DNA of 59,248 bases. It comes from DASVDE01 sp036381235. Its GTDB lineage: Bacteria; Actinomycetota; Thermoleophilia; Solirubrobacterales; 70-9. The notes beneath the pieces are model-generated. The model was not told the origin of the DNA. It saw only the letters and a program-made list of their open reading frames with translations, and did no database searches. Each line of letters starts with the position of its first letter. The first letter of the stretch is position 1. Both the position numbers and the translations under genes were made by a program. The stretch covers positions 1 to 59,248 of the forward strand of contig DASVDE010000020.1 of the NCBI GenBank assembly GCA_036381235.1, given 5' to 3'. Below, one piece after another: positions 11,592 through 19,305 of the stretch.

Positions 11592-12527
11592 ATGCATTTG
11601 AAGCCTGTCCCGGACCCAGAGCCGCCCGCGATCTCCGGGCGCGAGCCCTCGATCGCCGAGCTGGAGCGCTACGCGACGATCCTGCGGATCGCCTGCGTGC
11701 GGATGCTCGCGGTCGCCAAGTCCGGCCACCTCGATTCCTCGCTTTCCGCTGCAGACATCGTTGCCGCGCTCTATTACAAGGAGCTGCGCCACGACCCCTC
11801 CAACCCCGACTGGCCCGAGCGCGATCGCTTTGTCCTCTGCAAGGGCCACGCGGCGCCGATCCAGTACGCCGCTCTCGCTGAGCACGGCTACTTCCCGCGC
11901 GAGGAGCTGATGGGCTTGCGCAAGATCGGCAAGCAGCTCCAGGGGCACCCCGACATGACCCGCACGCCGGGAGTCGAGGTTTCGACCGGTTCGCTCGGCC
12001 AGGGGCTCTCGATGTGCGTTGGGATCTGCCTGGCGCTGCGGCTCGATGGGCTCGACGACACCGCGCAGGTTTTCGGCGTCCTCTCCGACGGGGACTGCCA
12101 GGAGGGGGAGACCTGGGAGGGCGCCGCCGCCGCCGCCCACTACAAGGTCCCCAACCTGACCGCGATCGTCGACTACAACCACCTGCAGACCGATGGCACC
12201 ACCGAGGAGGTAATGGACACCGGCGACGTGCGCGCCAAGTTCGAGGCCTTCGGCTGGGACGCGATCGAGATCGACGGCCACGACATGGAGGAGATCACCG
12301 AGGCCCTGGCGCGCAGCCGCACTCTGCGCAAGCCGGCGGCGATCGTCTGTCAGACCAAGAAGGGACGTGGCGTCTCCTTCATGGAGGGGCGCTTCGGCTT
12401 CCACGGCAAGCCCCCCAGCCCCGAGCAGGCCGAGCAAGCATTGGAAGAGCTGGAGGCCCGGCTCAAGGAACAGGAGGAGCGTCTTGGGCGAACGAGCGAG
12501 ATTTCCGATGACGATGAACGCGAGTGA
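11592..12527 (+). CDS. Transketolase, N-terminal (TPP-binding) subunit
   Basis: 311 residues. Contains GHLDSSLSAADIVAALYYKEL, CKGHAAPIQYAALAEHGYF, STGSLGQGLSMCVGICLALRLDG and the thiamine-diphosphate motif LSDGDCQEGETWEG...LTAIVDYNHLQTDG, which together make the PP-binding half of transketolase. It needs the C-terminal subunit encoded by the next gene, overlapping by 4 bases (GTGA). The pair would transfer two-carbon ketol units in the pentose phosphate pathway, or act on related ketose substrates. It begins 12 bases after nadA, so it may be transcribed with it. Confidence 0.93.
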   Translation: MHLKPVPDPEPPAISGREPSIAELERYATILRIACVRMLAVAKSGHLDSSLSAADIVAALYYKELRHDPSNPDWPERDRFVLCKGHAAPIQYAALAEHGYFPREELMGLRKIGKQLQGHPDMTRTPGVEVSTGSLGQGLSMCVGICLALRLDGLDDTAQVFGVLSDGDCQEGETWEGAAAAAHYKVPNLTAIVDYNHLQTDGTTEEVMDTGDVRAKFEAFGWDAIEIDGHDMEEITEALARSRTLRKPAAIVCQTKKGRGVSFMEGRFGFHGKPPSPEQAEQALEELEARLKEQEERLGRTSEISDDDERE

Positions 12528-13543
12528 GCGAAAGCGCGACTTTTATGCCTGAGGCGAAGACCGAGCCGATCGCGACCCGCCAGGCCTACGGCGATGCGCT
12601 GGTCGACCTCGGCGAAGCGCACGAGGACGTCGTTGCCCTCGACGCCGACCTCGCCGTCTCCACTCAATCGATCAAGTTCGGCAAGAAGTTTCCGGAGCGC
12701 TTCTTCAACTGCGGGGCCGCCGAGGCGAACATGATGTCGATGTCCTGTGGGTTGGCGGCGACCGGAAAGGTCCCCTACGCGTCGACCTTCGCCGTCTTCG
12801 CCACCGGCCGCGCTTACGACCAGATCCGGCTCGGCATCGCCCACAACGAGCTGAAAGCCAGGATCTGCGCCAGCCACGGCGGCGTCTCGCTGGGCGAGGA
12901 CGGCGCTTCCCACCAGATGATCGAGGACATCGCCCTGATGCGGGTGATGCCGAAGATGCAGGTGGTCGTCCCGGCTGACTACAACCAGGCCTACCGGGCG
13001 GTCATCGAGTCCTACGAGCGCTTCGAGGGGCCGATGTACCTACGCTTCGGACGCCCCGCGACGCCGGCGGTCTACGAGGAGATTCCCGACACCCTGGGCG
13101 ACGGCGTCGACATTCTGCGCGAGGGCCGCGACATCTCGATCTTCGCCTGCGGGCACATGGTCTGGCGGGCGCTGGAGGCGGCGGAGACTCTGGCCCGCGA
13201 AGACGGGGTCGAGGCCGAGGTCGTCAACGTGGCCATCATCAAGCCGCTCGCCTCCGAAGCGGTGATCGAGTCGCTGGCGAAGACCGGGGTGGGGGTGACC
13301 GCGGAAGAGCATCGCGTCGTCGGCGGCCTCGCCGACGCCATTCGCGAGGCTGCCGCCGAGCAGCATCCGGTGCCAATCTTCGCCCTCGGCATGGGCGATC
13401 GCTTCGGCGAGTCCGGCACGGCAGAGGCCTGTATGGAGTACTTCGGGCTGACCGCCGCCGGGATCGCCGAGCAAGCCCGCGAGGCCCTGCTCAAGAAGCC
13501 GATCGTCTCCCACCCACCGATCCACGGCGGTGAGTGGGGCTAG
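12524..13543 (+). CDS. Transketolase, C-terminal (pyrimidine-binding) subunit
   Basis: 339 residues from GTG 12524 (overlapping the previous stop as GTGA); ATG 12545 seven codons later is an equally possible start. The Pyr domain shows DLAVSTQSIKFGKKFPERFFNCGAAEANMMS, with Glu that activates thiamine diphosphate, YASTFAVFATGRAYDQIR and ICASHGGVSLGEDGASHQ; the last 130 residues form the transketolase C-terminal domain (SIFACGHMVWRALEAAE, TAEEHRVVGGLADAI). Split transketolases are known in many bacteria and archaea; together the two make about 650 residues, the size of a fused enzyme. Confidence 0.93.
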   Translation: MSESATFMPEAKTEPIATRQAYGDALVDLGEAHEDVVALDADLAVSTQSIKFGKKFPERFFNCGAAEANMMSMSCGLAATGKVPYASTFAVFATGRAYDQIRLGIAHNELKARICASHGGVSLGEDGASHQMIEDIALMRVMPKMQVVVPADYNQAYRAVIESYERFEGPMYLRFGRPATPAVYEEIPDTLGDGVDILREGRDISIFACGHMVWRALEAAETLAREDGVEAEVVNVAIIKPLASEAVIESLAKTGVGVTAEEHRVVGGLADAIREAAAEQHPVPIFALGMGDRFGESGTAEACMEYFGLTAAGIAEQAREALLKKPIVSHPPIHGGEWG

Positions 13544-13547
13544 CCCC

Positions 13548-13871
13548 TCAGTCGTCGTCGCTGTCGCCGTCGGAGTCGCCACCGCCCGAATAGTCAGGGC
13601 CGGTCGGGGAAGTGGGTGTGGTCGCCGGGGGCTGGAGAGCGGGGGGAGCGACAGTAGTCGTCGTCTTGCCATCTCCGGGGGATTGCTTGCCTCGGTCACG
13701 CGGCGCCGGTTGCGATGTCTTTGGCGCCAGCTCCCGGCCGGCCGATATCGGTTCGGAGGCGAGGCCGATCTCGCGGCTGGCGAGGCGGCTGGCGGCTACC
13801 GCGACCGCGGCGGCGACGAAGATGCCCAGCAGCGCCAGGCCGACCCATTTGAGCGAGGCGGTGGCTTTCAT
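13548..13871 (-). CDS. Small single-pass membrane protein, unknown function
   Basis: 107 residues: short positive N-terminus (MKATASLKW), one hydrophobic helix (residues about 8-27, VGLALLGIFVAAAVAVAAS), then a low-complexity Pro/Thr/Ser-rich tail ending in an acidic GDSDGDSDDD run. It is probably anchored with the tail outside. Its start overlaps the histidine kinase stop by 4 bases, so it is the last gene of the response regulator-kinase operon and may tune or be controlled by that pair. No family recognised. Confidence 0.75.
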   Translation of the reverse strand: MKATASLKWVGLALLGIFVAAAVAVAASRLASREIGLASEPISAGRELAPKTSQPAPRDRGKQSPGDGKTTTTVAPPALQPPATTPTSPTGPDYSGGGDSDGDSDDD

Positions 13872-15199
13872 CGAGGCATCTCCATGACAGCACGCAGGCC
13901 GCCTCCGTCGCGGTTGGAGAGGGTCACCTCACCGCCCCACTGGCGGGTCAGCTCGCGGGCGATCGGCAGGCCGAGGCCAGTGCCGCTGGGCCCCCGGCGT
14001 CCGGCGCTTCCACGGCTGAAGCGCTCGAAGACGGTTTCTTCTTCGCCTGGCGCCAGGCCCGGTCCCTCGTCGAGGATCTCGACCCTGCCCCTGCCCGCCA
14101 TGATCGCCACGGTCGATCCGGCGGGCGAGTAGCGCAGCGCGTTCTCGATGAGCGCATCGATCGCACGATCGAGATCCGGACGGGCGCCCCAGGCGGAGCC
14201 GTCATCCCCGCCGCTCTTGACTCGCAGCGCCACGCCACTCTCCTCGGCGGCGTGGCGCCAGCGCTCCGCCGCCCGCGCCGCCGCGTCTCCCAGGTCGACT
14301 CGCTCCCCGGGCAGCTCATGCTCCCCCGCACGGCTGAGGATCAGCAGCTCGTCGACGATCAGCGAGAGCCGGTCGATCTCCCTCAGGGCGGCGCCGAGGT
14401 CGGCCGCTGTCGCCTCGTCGCTTCCTCGCAGGCGCTCACCCAGGGCTTCGAGTCGCAGTCGCAGCCCCGTCAGCGGGGTGCGCAGCTGATGCGAAGCGTC
14501 TGCGACGAAATCCTGATGAGCCCGGACCATGCGCTTGATCCGGCGGGTCATCTCGTTGAAGGCCCTAGCCAGTGAGCGCTGCTCGGTGGTGCCCTCGATC
14601 GCGACTGCGGTGTCGAGGTCGCCGCCTTCGACAGCGCGTGCTGCCCGGTCCAGGCGCCGGATCGGCCGCGCGATCTGCTGGGCGATGAGGGCACCGGCGA
14701 CCAGCCCCAACAGCAGGACGACGCCTGCCAGCGCCGCCAAGTCGAGGATCGAGGTGCGCACGGCGCGGTTCACGGCCGAGACGCTCTGGGTCACTCGAAC
14801 CACGCCCGCCGGTAACCCGCGCTCGAGGATGGGCACCGCGGTGGCGAGGATCTCGGCGCCGAGCGTCTCGCTGCTGCGGGTGATCTGCTCGGCCTGGCCG
14901 CGCAGCGCCGTCCGCACCTCCGGGCGTCGGGCGTAGCTGAGTCCCACTGGGGCTCCCGCGGAGTCGGCGAGCAGGCGACCGCGGCGGTCGACGACGATCA
15001 CCCGCCCGCGGACGCTTTCCGCCGAGACGTGGACCAGTCGCTTCAGGGCGGCCGGCCGGGTCGGGTCGATCAGCTCCGAGGCGGTGGCGGCGACGACATC
15101 GGCCTGGCTGCGAGCCTGGCCGCGCACTTCGGAGTCGACCCGGTCACCCAGGCTCACCGCCAGCGGCACGCCGAGGGCGATCATCGCCAGCAGCAGCAC
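13868..15199 (-). CDS. Sensor histidine kinase (start codon uncertain)
   Basis: About 443 residues from GTG 15199. Order: N-terminal membrane helix, periplasmic region of about 100 residues, second membrane helix (LAALAGVVLLLGLVAGALIA), HAMP (RPIRRLDRAARAVEGGDLD), HisKA with the phosphoacceptor His in FVADASHQLRTPLTGL, and HATPase_c with N box LIENALRYSP, ILDEGPGLAPGEE and GTGLGLPIARELT. The coding frame is open further upstream and the protein-like N-terminus VSLRATLLLALAYVLLL would start at 15238, but the codon there is GTA, not GTG. The gene pairs with the response regulator upstream. Confidence 0.9.
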   Translation of the reverse strand: MLLLAMIALGVPLAVSLGDRVDSEVRGQARSQADVVAATASELIDPTRPAALKRLVHVSAESVRGRVIVVDRRGRLLADSAGAPVGLSYARRPEVRTALRGQAEQITRSSETLGAEILATAVPILERGLPAGVVRVTQSVSAVNRAVRTSILDLAALAGVVLLLGLVAGALIAQQIARPIRRLDRAARAVEGGDLDTAVAIEGTTEQRSLARAFNEMTRRIKRMVRAHQDFVADASHQLRTPLTGLRLRLEALGERLRGSDEATAADLGAALREIDRLSLIVDELLILSRAGEHELPGERVDLGDAAARAAERWRHAAEESGVALRVKSGGDDGSAWGARPDLDRAIDALIENALRYSPAGSTVAIMAGRGRVEILDEGPGLAPGEEETVFERFSRGSAGRRGPSGTGLGLPIARELTRQWGGEVTLSNRDGGGLRAVMEMPR

Positions 15200-15234
15200 G
15201 TACGCCAGCGCCAGCAGAAGGGTGGCCCGGAGGC

Positions 15235-15954
15235 TTACGGCTTCTCCACCTCCGGCGCGGCGAAGCGGAAGCCGACTCCCCGCACCGTCTCGATGTGGTT
15301 GGGGTGGTTGGGGTCGTCGCCGAGCTTGCGTCGCAGCCAGCCGATGTGGACGTCGAGCGTCTTGGTCGAGCCGAACCAGTTGACGTCCCAGACCTCGGAC
15401 ATCAGGTCCTCTCGCTTGACCACGTGCCCCGCATGGCGCATCAGTTCGGCCAGCAGGTCGAACTCCTTGCGAGAGAGATCCAGCTCCTCGCCGTGCAGTC
15501 GGGCGATCCGCGCAGCCGGATCCAGCTCGACCTCGCCGACCTGGAGCGGCTCCTCCGCGGCGCCATCCCGCGGCGCGGCGCGGCGCAGCACGGCTCGGAT
15601 CCGTGAGATCACCTCGGCGGCGCTGAACGGCTTGACCACGTAGTCGTCGGCGCCCAGTTCGAGGCCGACGATCTTGTCCATCTCGGTGCCGCGCGCGGTC
15701 AGCATCACGATCGGCACGTCGGAGCGGCGGCGCAGCTCGCGACAGACGTCGCGCCCATCGCCGTCGGGGAGGGCGAGGTCGAGCATCACCAGGTCGGGCC
15801 CCTCCTCGTCGGCCATCTCCAGCGCCCCCGCCGCGGTCCCCGTCACCAGCGCCTCGAAGCCCGCTCGGCGCAGAGCTTCGGCGAAGGGCTGGGAGATCGA
15901 CTCCTCGTCTTCGACGACGAGGATGCGCCCGCTCGGCGCCGGCTGTGTGGCCAT
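15235..15954 (-). CDS. OmpR/PhoB-type response regulator
   Basis: 239 residues from ATG 15954 (an upstream in-frame start would add 16 unconserved residues). Receiver domain: acidic pair VEDEE, phosphoacceptor Asp in DLVMLDLALPDGDG, the TARG Thr and the VVKPF Lys. The winged-helix output domain shows LDLSRKEFDLLAELMRHAGHVVKREDLMSEVWD and VDVHIGWLRRKLGDDPNHPNHIETVRGVGFRF-like features. It is divergent from the ApbE operon across 138 bases, which makes that operon a plausible target. The stop TAA overlaps the degenerate start of the kinase gene. Confidence 0.95.
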   Translation of the reverse strand: MATQPAPSGRILVVEDEESISQPFAEALRRAGFEALVTGTAAGALEMADEEGPDLVMLDLALPDGDGRDVCRELRRRSDVPIVMLTARGTEMDKIVGLELGADDYVVKPFSAAEVISRIRAVLRRAAPRDGAAEEPLQVGEVELDPAARIARLHGEELDLSRKEFDLLAELMRHAGHVVKREDLMSEVWDVNWFGSTKTLDVHIGWLRRKLGDDPNHPNHIETVRGVGFRFAAPEVEKP

Positions 15955-16092
15955 GTGGCAACTGTAACGCCGGGATAGCGCGCTCCCGGCTCGGCGGCGC
16001 AAGGTTTTGCCGACTCTTTACCCGCGCCTTGTTTGGGCTTGCAGAGCGGCTTCGCACAATTGCCCGACAACTTCGGCCAGGAGGTCATCGCC

Positions 16093-16482
16093 GTGAAGAG
16101 CACGAGGACTCGAATCGCAGTGGGCGCCACGATCGTCGGCCTGGGAGGGTTGGTGGGGCTGGCGGCCAGCGCCGATCGCCAGAAGCCCGCGCAGCCGGTC
16201 GCCGCCAAGCCGCTGGTTCGCACCCAGGTGATTCGGCGAACCACCCGCGTGACCAGGCACGCGCATCCGAAGGTCTCGGTGGGCGCCGCCTCGGCACCGG
16301 TGGCCTCCTATGCGTCCGCGTCCATTCCTGCCTACGCAGCCCCGGTGACCACTTCCTCCAGCGGCGCGACGGCGGCGCCGGTCACGACTTCGGCCAGCGG
16401 CGCCGGGGGAGGGGAAGGCGAGTATGAGGACGAGGCCGTGGAGAGCGGGAACGAGCACGAGAGCGAGGGCGCCGATGACTGA
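16093..16482 (+). CDS. Small membrane-anchored/secreted Ala-Ser-Thr-rich protein with an SGAT motif
   Basis: 129 residues from GTG 16093, chosen because AGGAGG lies 8 bases upstream. A basic start (MKSTRTR) is followed by a hydrophobic stretch (IAVGATIVGLGGLVGLAAS), a basic segment (RTQVIRRTTRVTRHAHPK), then a low-complexity Ala/Ser/Thr region with SSSGATAAP and an acidic tail. No family recognised. SGAT resembles the core of the FMN attachment motif modified by ApbE, whose gene lies two genes downstream, but the usual upstream Asp is absent. First gene of a four-gene operon joined by overlapping stops and starts. Confidence 0.7.
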   Translation: MKSTRTRIAVGATIVGLGGLVGLAASADRQKPAQPVAAKPLVRTQVIRRTTRVTRHAHPKVSVGAASAPVASYASASIPAYAAPVTTSSSGATAAPVTTSASGAGGGEGEYEDEAVESGNEHESEGADD

Positions 16483-16780
16483 GCGCCATCGCGTTCGCCG
16501 TCCCGGTCCCGCTCCGGTGATCTGGGGGTCGGTTGCCCTCTTCGCGGTTCTGTTCGCCTTCCTCACCTACCAGCTCGCGGTGGGCAGGGATCCGGCACTG
16601 GGAGCGAAGGTGAGCGCCCCCGATCGGCGCTCCATCGTGATCCGGCGGGTTATCAAGCACCGCATCGTCACCACTGTCGTTCCGACCCCGGGCGCGTCCA
16701 GTGTCAGCAGCGCCCCCTCGGTCTCGGCTCCCGTGCCGGTCGCTCCCGCGGCCGCCCCGGTCGTCACCAGCGCCTCATGA
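16475..16780 (+). CDS. Small single-pass membrane protein, unknown
   Basis: 101 residues from ATG 16475, overlapping the previous gene by 8 bases. It has a basic N-terminus (TERHRVRRPGPAP), one membrane helix (VIWGSVALFAVLFAFLTYQLAVG), a basic stretch (RRSIVIRRVIKHRIV) and a Pro/Ala/Ser/Val tail ending VVTSAS. The layout (helix, VIRR-type basic patch, A/S/T tail) mirrors the previous gene, suggesting an old duplication or paired function. PGASS in the tail loosely resembles a flavinylation core. Its stop overlaps the ApbE start. Confidence 0.7.
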   Translation: MTERHRVRRPGPAPVIWGSVALFAVLFAFLTYQLAVGRDPALGAKVSAPDRRSIVIRRVIKHRIVTTVVPTPGASSVSSAPSVSAPVPVAPAAAPVVTSAS

Positions 16781-17751
16781 GTGAGCACGATGTCGTCTTC
16801 GACGCGATGGGCAGTCACGTGCGGCTGCTGATCGGCGAGCCCGGGCCCGGGATGGAGCCGGCGCCGGCAGCGGCGGAGTGGGCGCGCCGGTTCGTGTTCG
16901 AATTCGACGCGGCGCTCTCCCGCTTCAAACCCGACAGTGAGTTGCGCGCCCTCAACGACGACCCGCGTGAGCGGGTTCCGGCCTCGCCGCTGCTGCGCGA
17001 GGCGGTCAGGGCCGGCCTTGCCGCGGCGCGGCGCAGCGGCGGCCTAGTCGATCCCACCCTGGTGGAGGAGATCGAGTCCGCCGGCTATGTCGCTTCGCGC
17101 GCCGGAGTGCCGGGCGCGCCGCTCGGCGCCGCCCTCGCCGAGGCGCCTCCCCGGCGCCCGGCGGCGCCCGCCAGGAGAGCCCGCTGGCGGCGTTTCGAGG
17201 TCGATGACGAGGGCGGGACGATCGTTCGCCCGCCCGGGCTGCGCTTCGACACCGGCGGAACCGGCAAGGGGCTGGCCGCCGACCTTCTCGCCGAGCGCCT
17301 GCGCGGTTACTCGCGCTTCGTCGTCGACTGCGGTGGCGACATCCGGATCGGCGGCGCGGATGCCGCGGTCACTCCCTATGCGGTCTTCGTCGAGCACCCG
17401 CTGACAGGTGACCGCGCTCATGTGCTGCGACTTCGCTCCGAGGCGGTTGCCACCTCCGGGCTCAACGTGCGAATCTGGCGTGACCCCGACGGGCGCTACT
17501 CGCACCACTTGCTCGATCCCTCCACCGGTGAGCCGGCTTGGACCGGGCTGATCGGTGTCACCGCTCTCGCCGGCACCGCGGTGGAGGCGGAGACGCTCTC
17601 CAAGGCGGCGCTCCTCTCCGGCCCCGGTGGCGGTCGCGAGATTCTCAGAGACCGGGGCGGCCTGCTCGTACACGACAGCGGCTGGGTCGAGCGGGTGGGC
17701 CCGCTCGCGGCTCCGCCCACGATCCGTTTGCCGGAGAGGGCAGTTGCTTGA
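16777..17751 (+). CDS. apbE: FAD:protein FMN transferase (ApbE)
   Basis: 324 residues, ATG overlapping the previous stop (ATGA). It covalently attaches FMN from FAD to a Ser/Thr of a target protein, normally outside the cytoplasm. Motifs: FDAALSRFKPDSELRALN near the N-terminus, FDTGGTGKGLAADLLAERL (equivalent of the GGIAKGY metal/substrate loop), FVVDCGGDIRIGG, VATSGLNVRIW and HHLLDPSTGEPA. No clear signal peptide is seen, so export may use another route or the protein may be cytosolic. The adjacent haem-type membrane reductase suggests a flavin-haem electron chain. Confidence 0.92.
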   Translation: MSEHDVVFDAMGSHVRLLIGEPGPGMEPAPAAAEWARRFVFEFDAALSRFKPDSELRALNDDPRERVPASPLLREAVRAGLAAARRSGGLVDPTLVEEIESAGYVASRAGVPGAPLGAALAEAPPRRPAAPARRARWRRFEVDDEGGTIVRPPGLRFDTGGTGKGLAADLLAERLRGYSRFVVDCGGDIRIGGADAAVTPYAVFVEHPLTGDRAHVLRLRSEAVATSGLNVRIWRDPDGRYSHHLLDPSTGEPAWTGLIGVTALAGTAVEAETLSKAALLSGPGGGREILRDRGGLLVHDSGWVERVGPLAAPPTIRLPERAVA

Positions 17752-18362
17752 ACCCCACGGTCAACGCCCTCCACGAGCACGGCTGGTGGCTGGCCAGCCG
17801 TGCCTCCGGACTTCTCGCCCTGGTCTTGGTAACGATCTCGGTCGGCATCGGTCTGGCGATGGCCGGCAAGGTGATGCGCCGCCCCGGCCTCTCTCGGTGG
17901 CTACTGGCGATCCACGAACAGACGGCTCTGGCCGGCCTGGTCGCGATCGCGGTTCATGGCATCACGCTGCTTGGCGACTCCTGGCTGCACCCCGGCGTCA
18001 CCGGCATAACCGTCCCTTTTGCGATGGCCTATCGCCCGATTTGGACCGGGCTCGGCATCGTCGCCGGCTACATGGCGATGCTGCTCGGGCTCAGCTTCTA
18101 CGTACGCAAGTGGGTCGGCGCACGCTTCTGGCGCAAGGCCCACCGGGCGACAATCGTCGTCTACCTGCTCGGTGTCGTCCACGCCCTCGGTGCCGGGACA
18201 GACGCTTCGTCGGAATGGCTGCGCTGGTGGCTGCTCGCGACCGGCGTTCCGATCGCCGCGCTGTTCGCCTACCGGTTGGGAGCCGGTGCGAGGGCGGACC
18301 GCCGCAAGCGCCGCGCCCCGCGCCCCACCGCCTCACCTGAGCCAATTACGAACGTTCGCTAA
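17748..18362 (+). CDS. Ferric-reductase-like haem b transmembrane protein
   Basis: 204 residues from TTG 17748, overlapping the ApbE stop as TTGA. About five to six membrane helices are visible. Histidines fall in pairs in helices: WLLAIHEQTALAGLVAIAVHGITL and WRKAHRATIVVYLLGVVHALG, the pattern of b-type haem ligands in the ferric reductase/MsrQ-like family. There is no FAD- or NAD-binding domain, so it must receive or deliver electrons through a partner, plausibly an ApbE-flavinylated protein. Last gene of the operon; its tail is basic and cytosolic. Confidence 0.85.
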   Translation: MNPTVNALHEHGWWLASRASGLLALVLVTISVGIGLAMAGKVMRRPGLSRWLLAIHEQTALAGLVAIAVHGITLLGDSWLHPGVTGITVPFAMAYRPIWTGLGIVAGYMAMLLGLSFYVRKWVGARFWRKAHRATIVVYLLGVVHALGAGTDASSEWLRWWLLATGVPIAALFAYRLGAGARADRRKRRAPRPTASPEPITNVR

Positions 18363-18458
18363 CAATTCGCTAAGGTTGCGCCAACTTACGGTGGGCGGGG
18401 TGTTGCGCGGTTTGTGCTGCGCAGGAGTAACCCTGTATTCGCAGAAGGGAGCGCGGGC

Positions 18459-19301
18459 ATGGCCAAAGCGAAGAAGCGAAAGCAGGGCGGCGAGGAGCCG
18501 CGGCCACGCCGCGGCGGCAGGCCGATCATCGAGCTGCGCGACGTGACCAAGGTCTATCCGGGTGGCCACATGGCGCTCGACCGGGTCTCGCTGGCGATCA
18601 ACCGCGGCGAGTTCGCCTTCCTGGTCGGCCCGACCGGCTGCGGCAAGTCGACCCTGATCAAGATGCTGATCCGGGAGCTGTCGGCCACTGACGGCACGGT
18701 CAGCATCGCCGGCCGCGACATCGGCGCTCTGTCGGAGAAGAAGATTCCGCAGCTGCGGCGCAACATCGGCACCGTCTTCCAGGACTTCAAGCTGCTCCCC
18801 GACCGCACCGTCTACGACAACGTCGCCTACGCGCTGCAGGTGATCGGCGCCAGCCGCGCCGCGATTCGTAGGCAGGTGCCGGAGACGCTCCGTCTGGTCG
18901 GCCTCTCGACCAAACTCAACAACTACCCCGACCAGCTCTCCGGCGGCGAGCAGCAGCGGGTCTCGATCGCCCGCGCCTTCGTCAACCACCCGCCGCTGCT
19001 GCTGGCCGACGAGCCGAGCGGAAACCTCGACCCGGTGACCTCGATCGGCGTGATGCAACTGCTCTACCGGATCAACAAGACCGGCACGACCGTGGTCGTC
19101 GTCACCCACGACCGCGAGATGGTCGACAACATGCGCCGCCGGGTGATCGAGCTATACGAGGGGCGCGTCGTCCGCGACGAGGTCAGCGGCGGCTACACCG
19201 AGGAGTCGACGACCGAGTTCGGCGTCCGCATGCGGGCCGAGATGGGCGTCGCACCCGAGGGCCAGACCAACGGGCACGACGCCCACGACTCCCTCTTCTG
19301 A
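18459..19301 (+). CDS. ftsE: Cell-division ATP-binding protein FtsE
   Basis: 280 residues from ATG 18459, with a purine-rich GAAGGGAG upstream. ABC ATPase: Walker A GPTGCGKST, Q-loop VFQDFKLLPDRTVYDNVAYAL, signature LSGGEQQRVSIARAF, Walker B LLLADEPSGNLD and H-loop VVVVTHDREMV. A Lys/Arg-rich extension of about 20 residues precedes the domain, and the C-terminus carries a 45-residue extension. With FtsX it forms a divisome complex that activates peptidoglycan hydrolysis. The following ftsX starts 4 bases later. Confidence 0.97.
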   Translation: MAKAKKRKQGGEEPRPRRGGRPIIELRDVTKVYPGGHMALDRVSLAINRGEFAFLVGPTGCGKSTLIKMLIRELSATDGTVSIAGRDIGALSEKKIPQLRRNIGTVFQDFKLLPDRTVYDNVAYALQVIGASRAAIRRQVPETLRLVGLSTKLNNYPDQLSGGEQQRVSIARAFVNHPPLLLADEPSGNLDPVTSIGVMQLLYRINKTGTTVVVVTHDREMVDNMRRRVIELYEGRVVRDEVSGGYTEESTTEFGVRMRAEMGVAPEGQTNGHDAHDSLF

Positions 19302-19305
19302 GCCC

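Noticed and set aside
10575..12437. 620-codon minus-strand open frame opposite nadA and the transketolase N subunit
   Set aside because: Shadow of two well-supported plus-strand genes.
15200..16057. Upstream extension of the kinase frame across the response regulator
   Set aside because: The extension is out of frame with the regulator and is an Arg/Pro/Ala shadow without domains.
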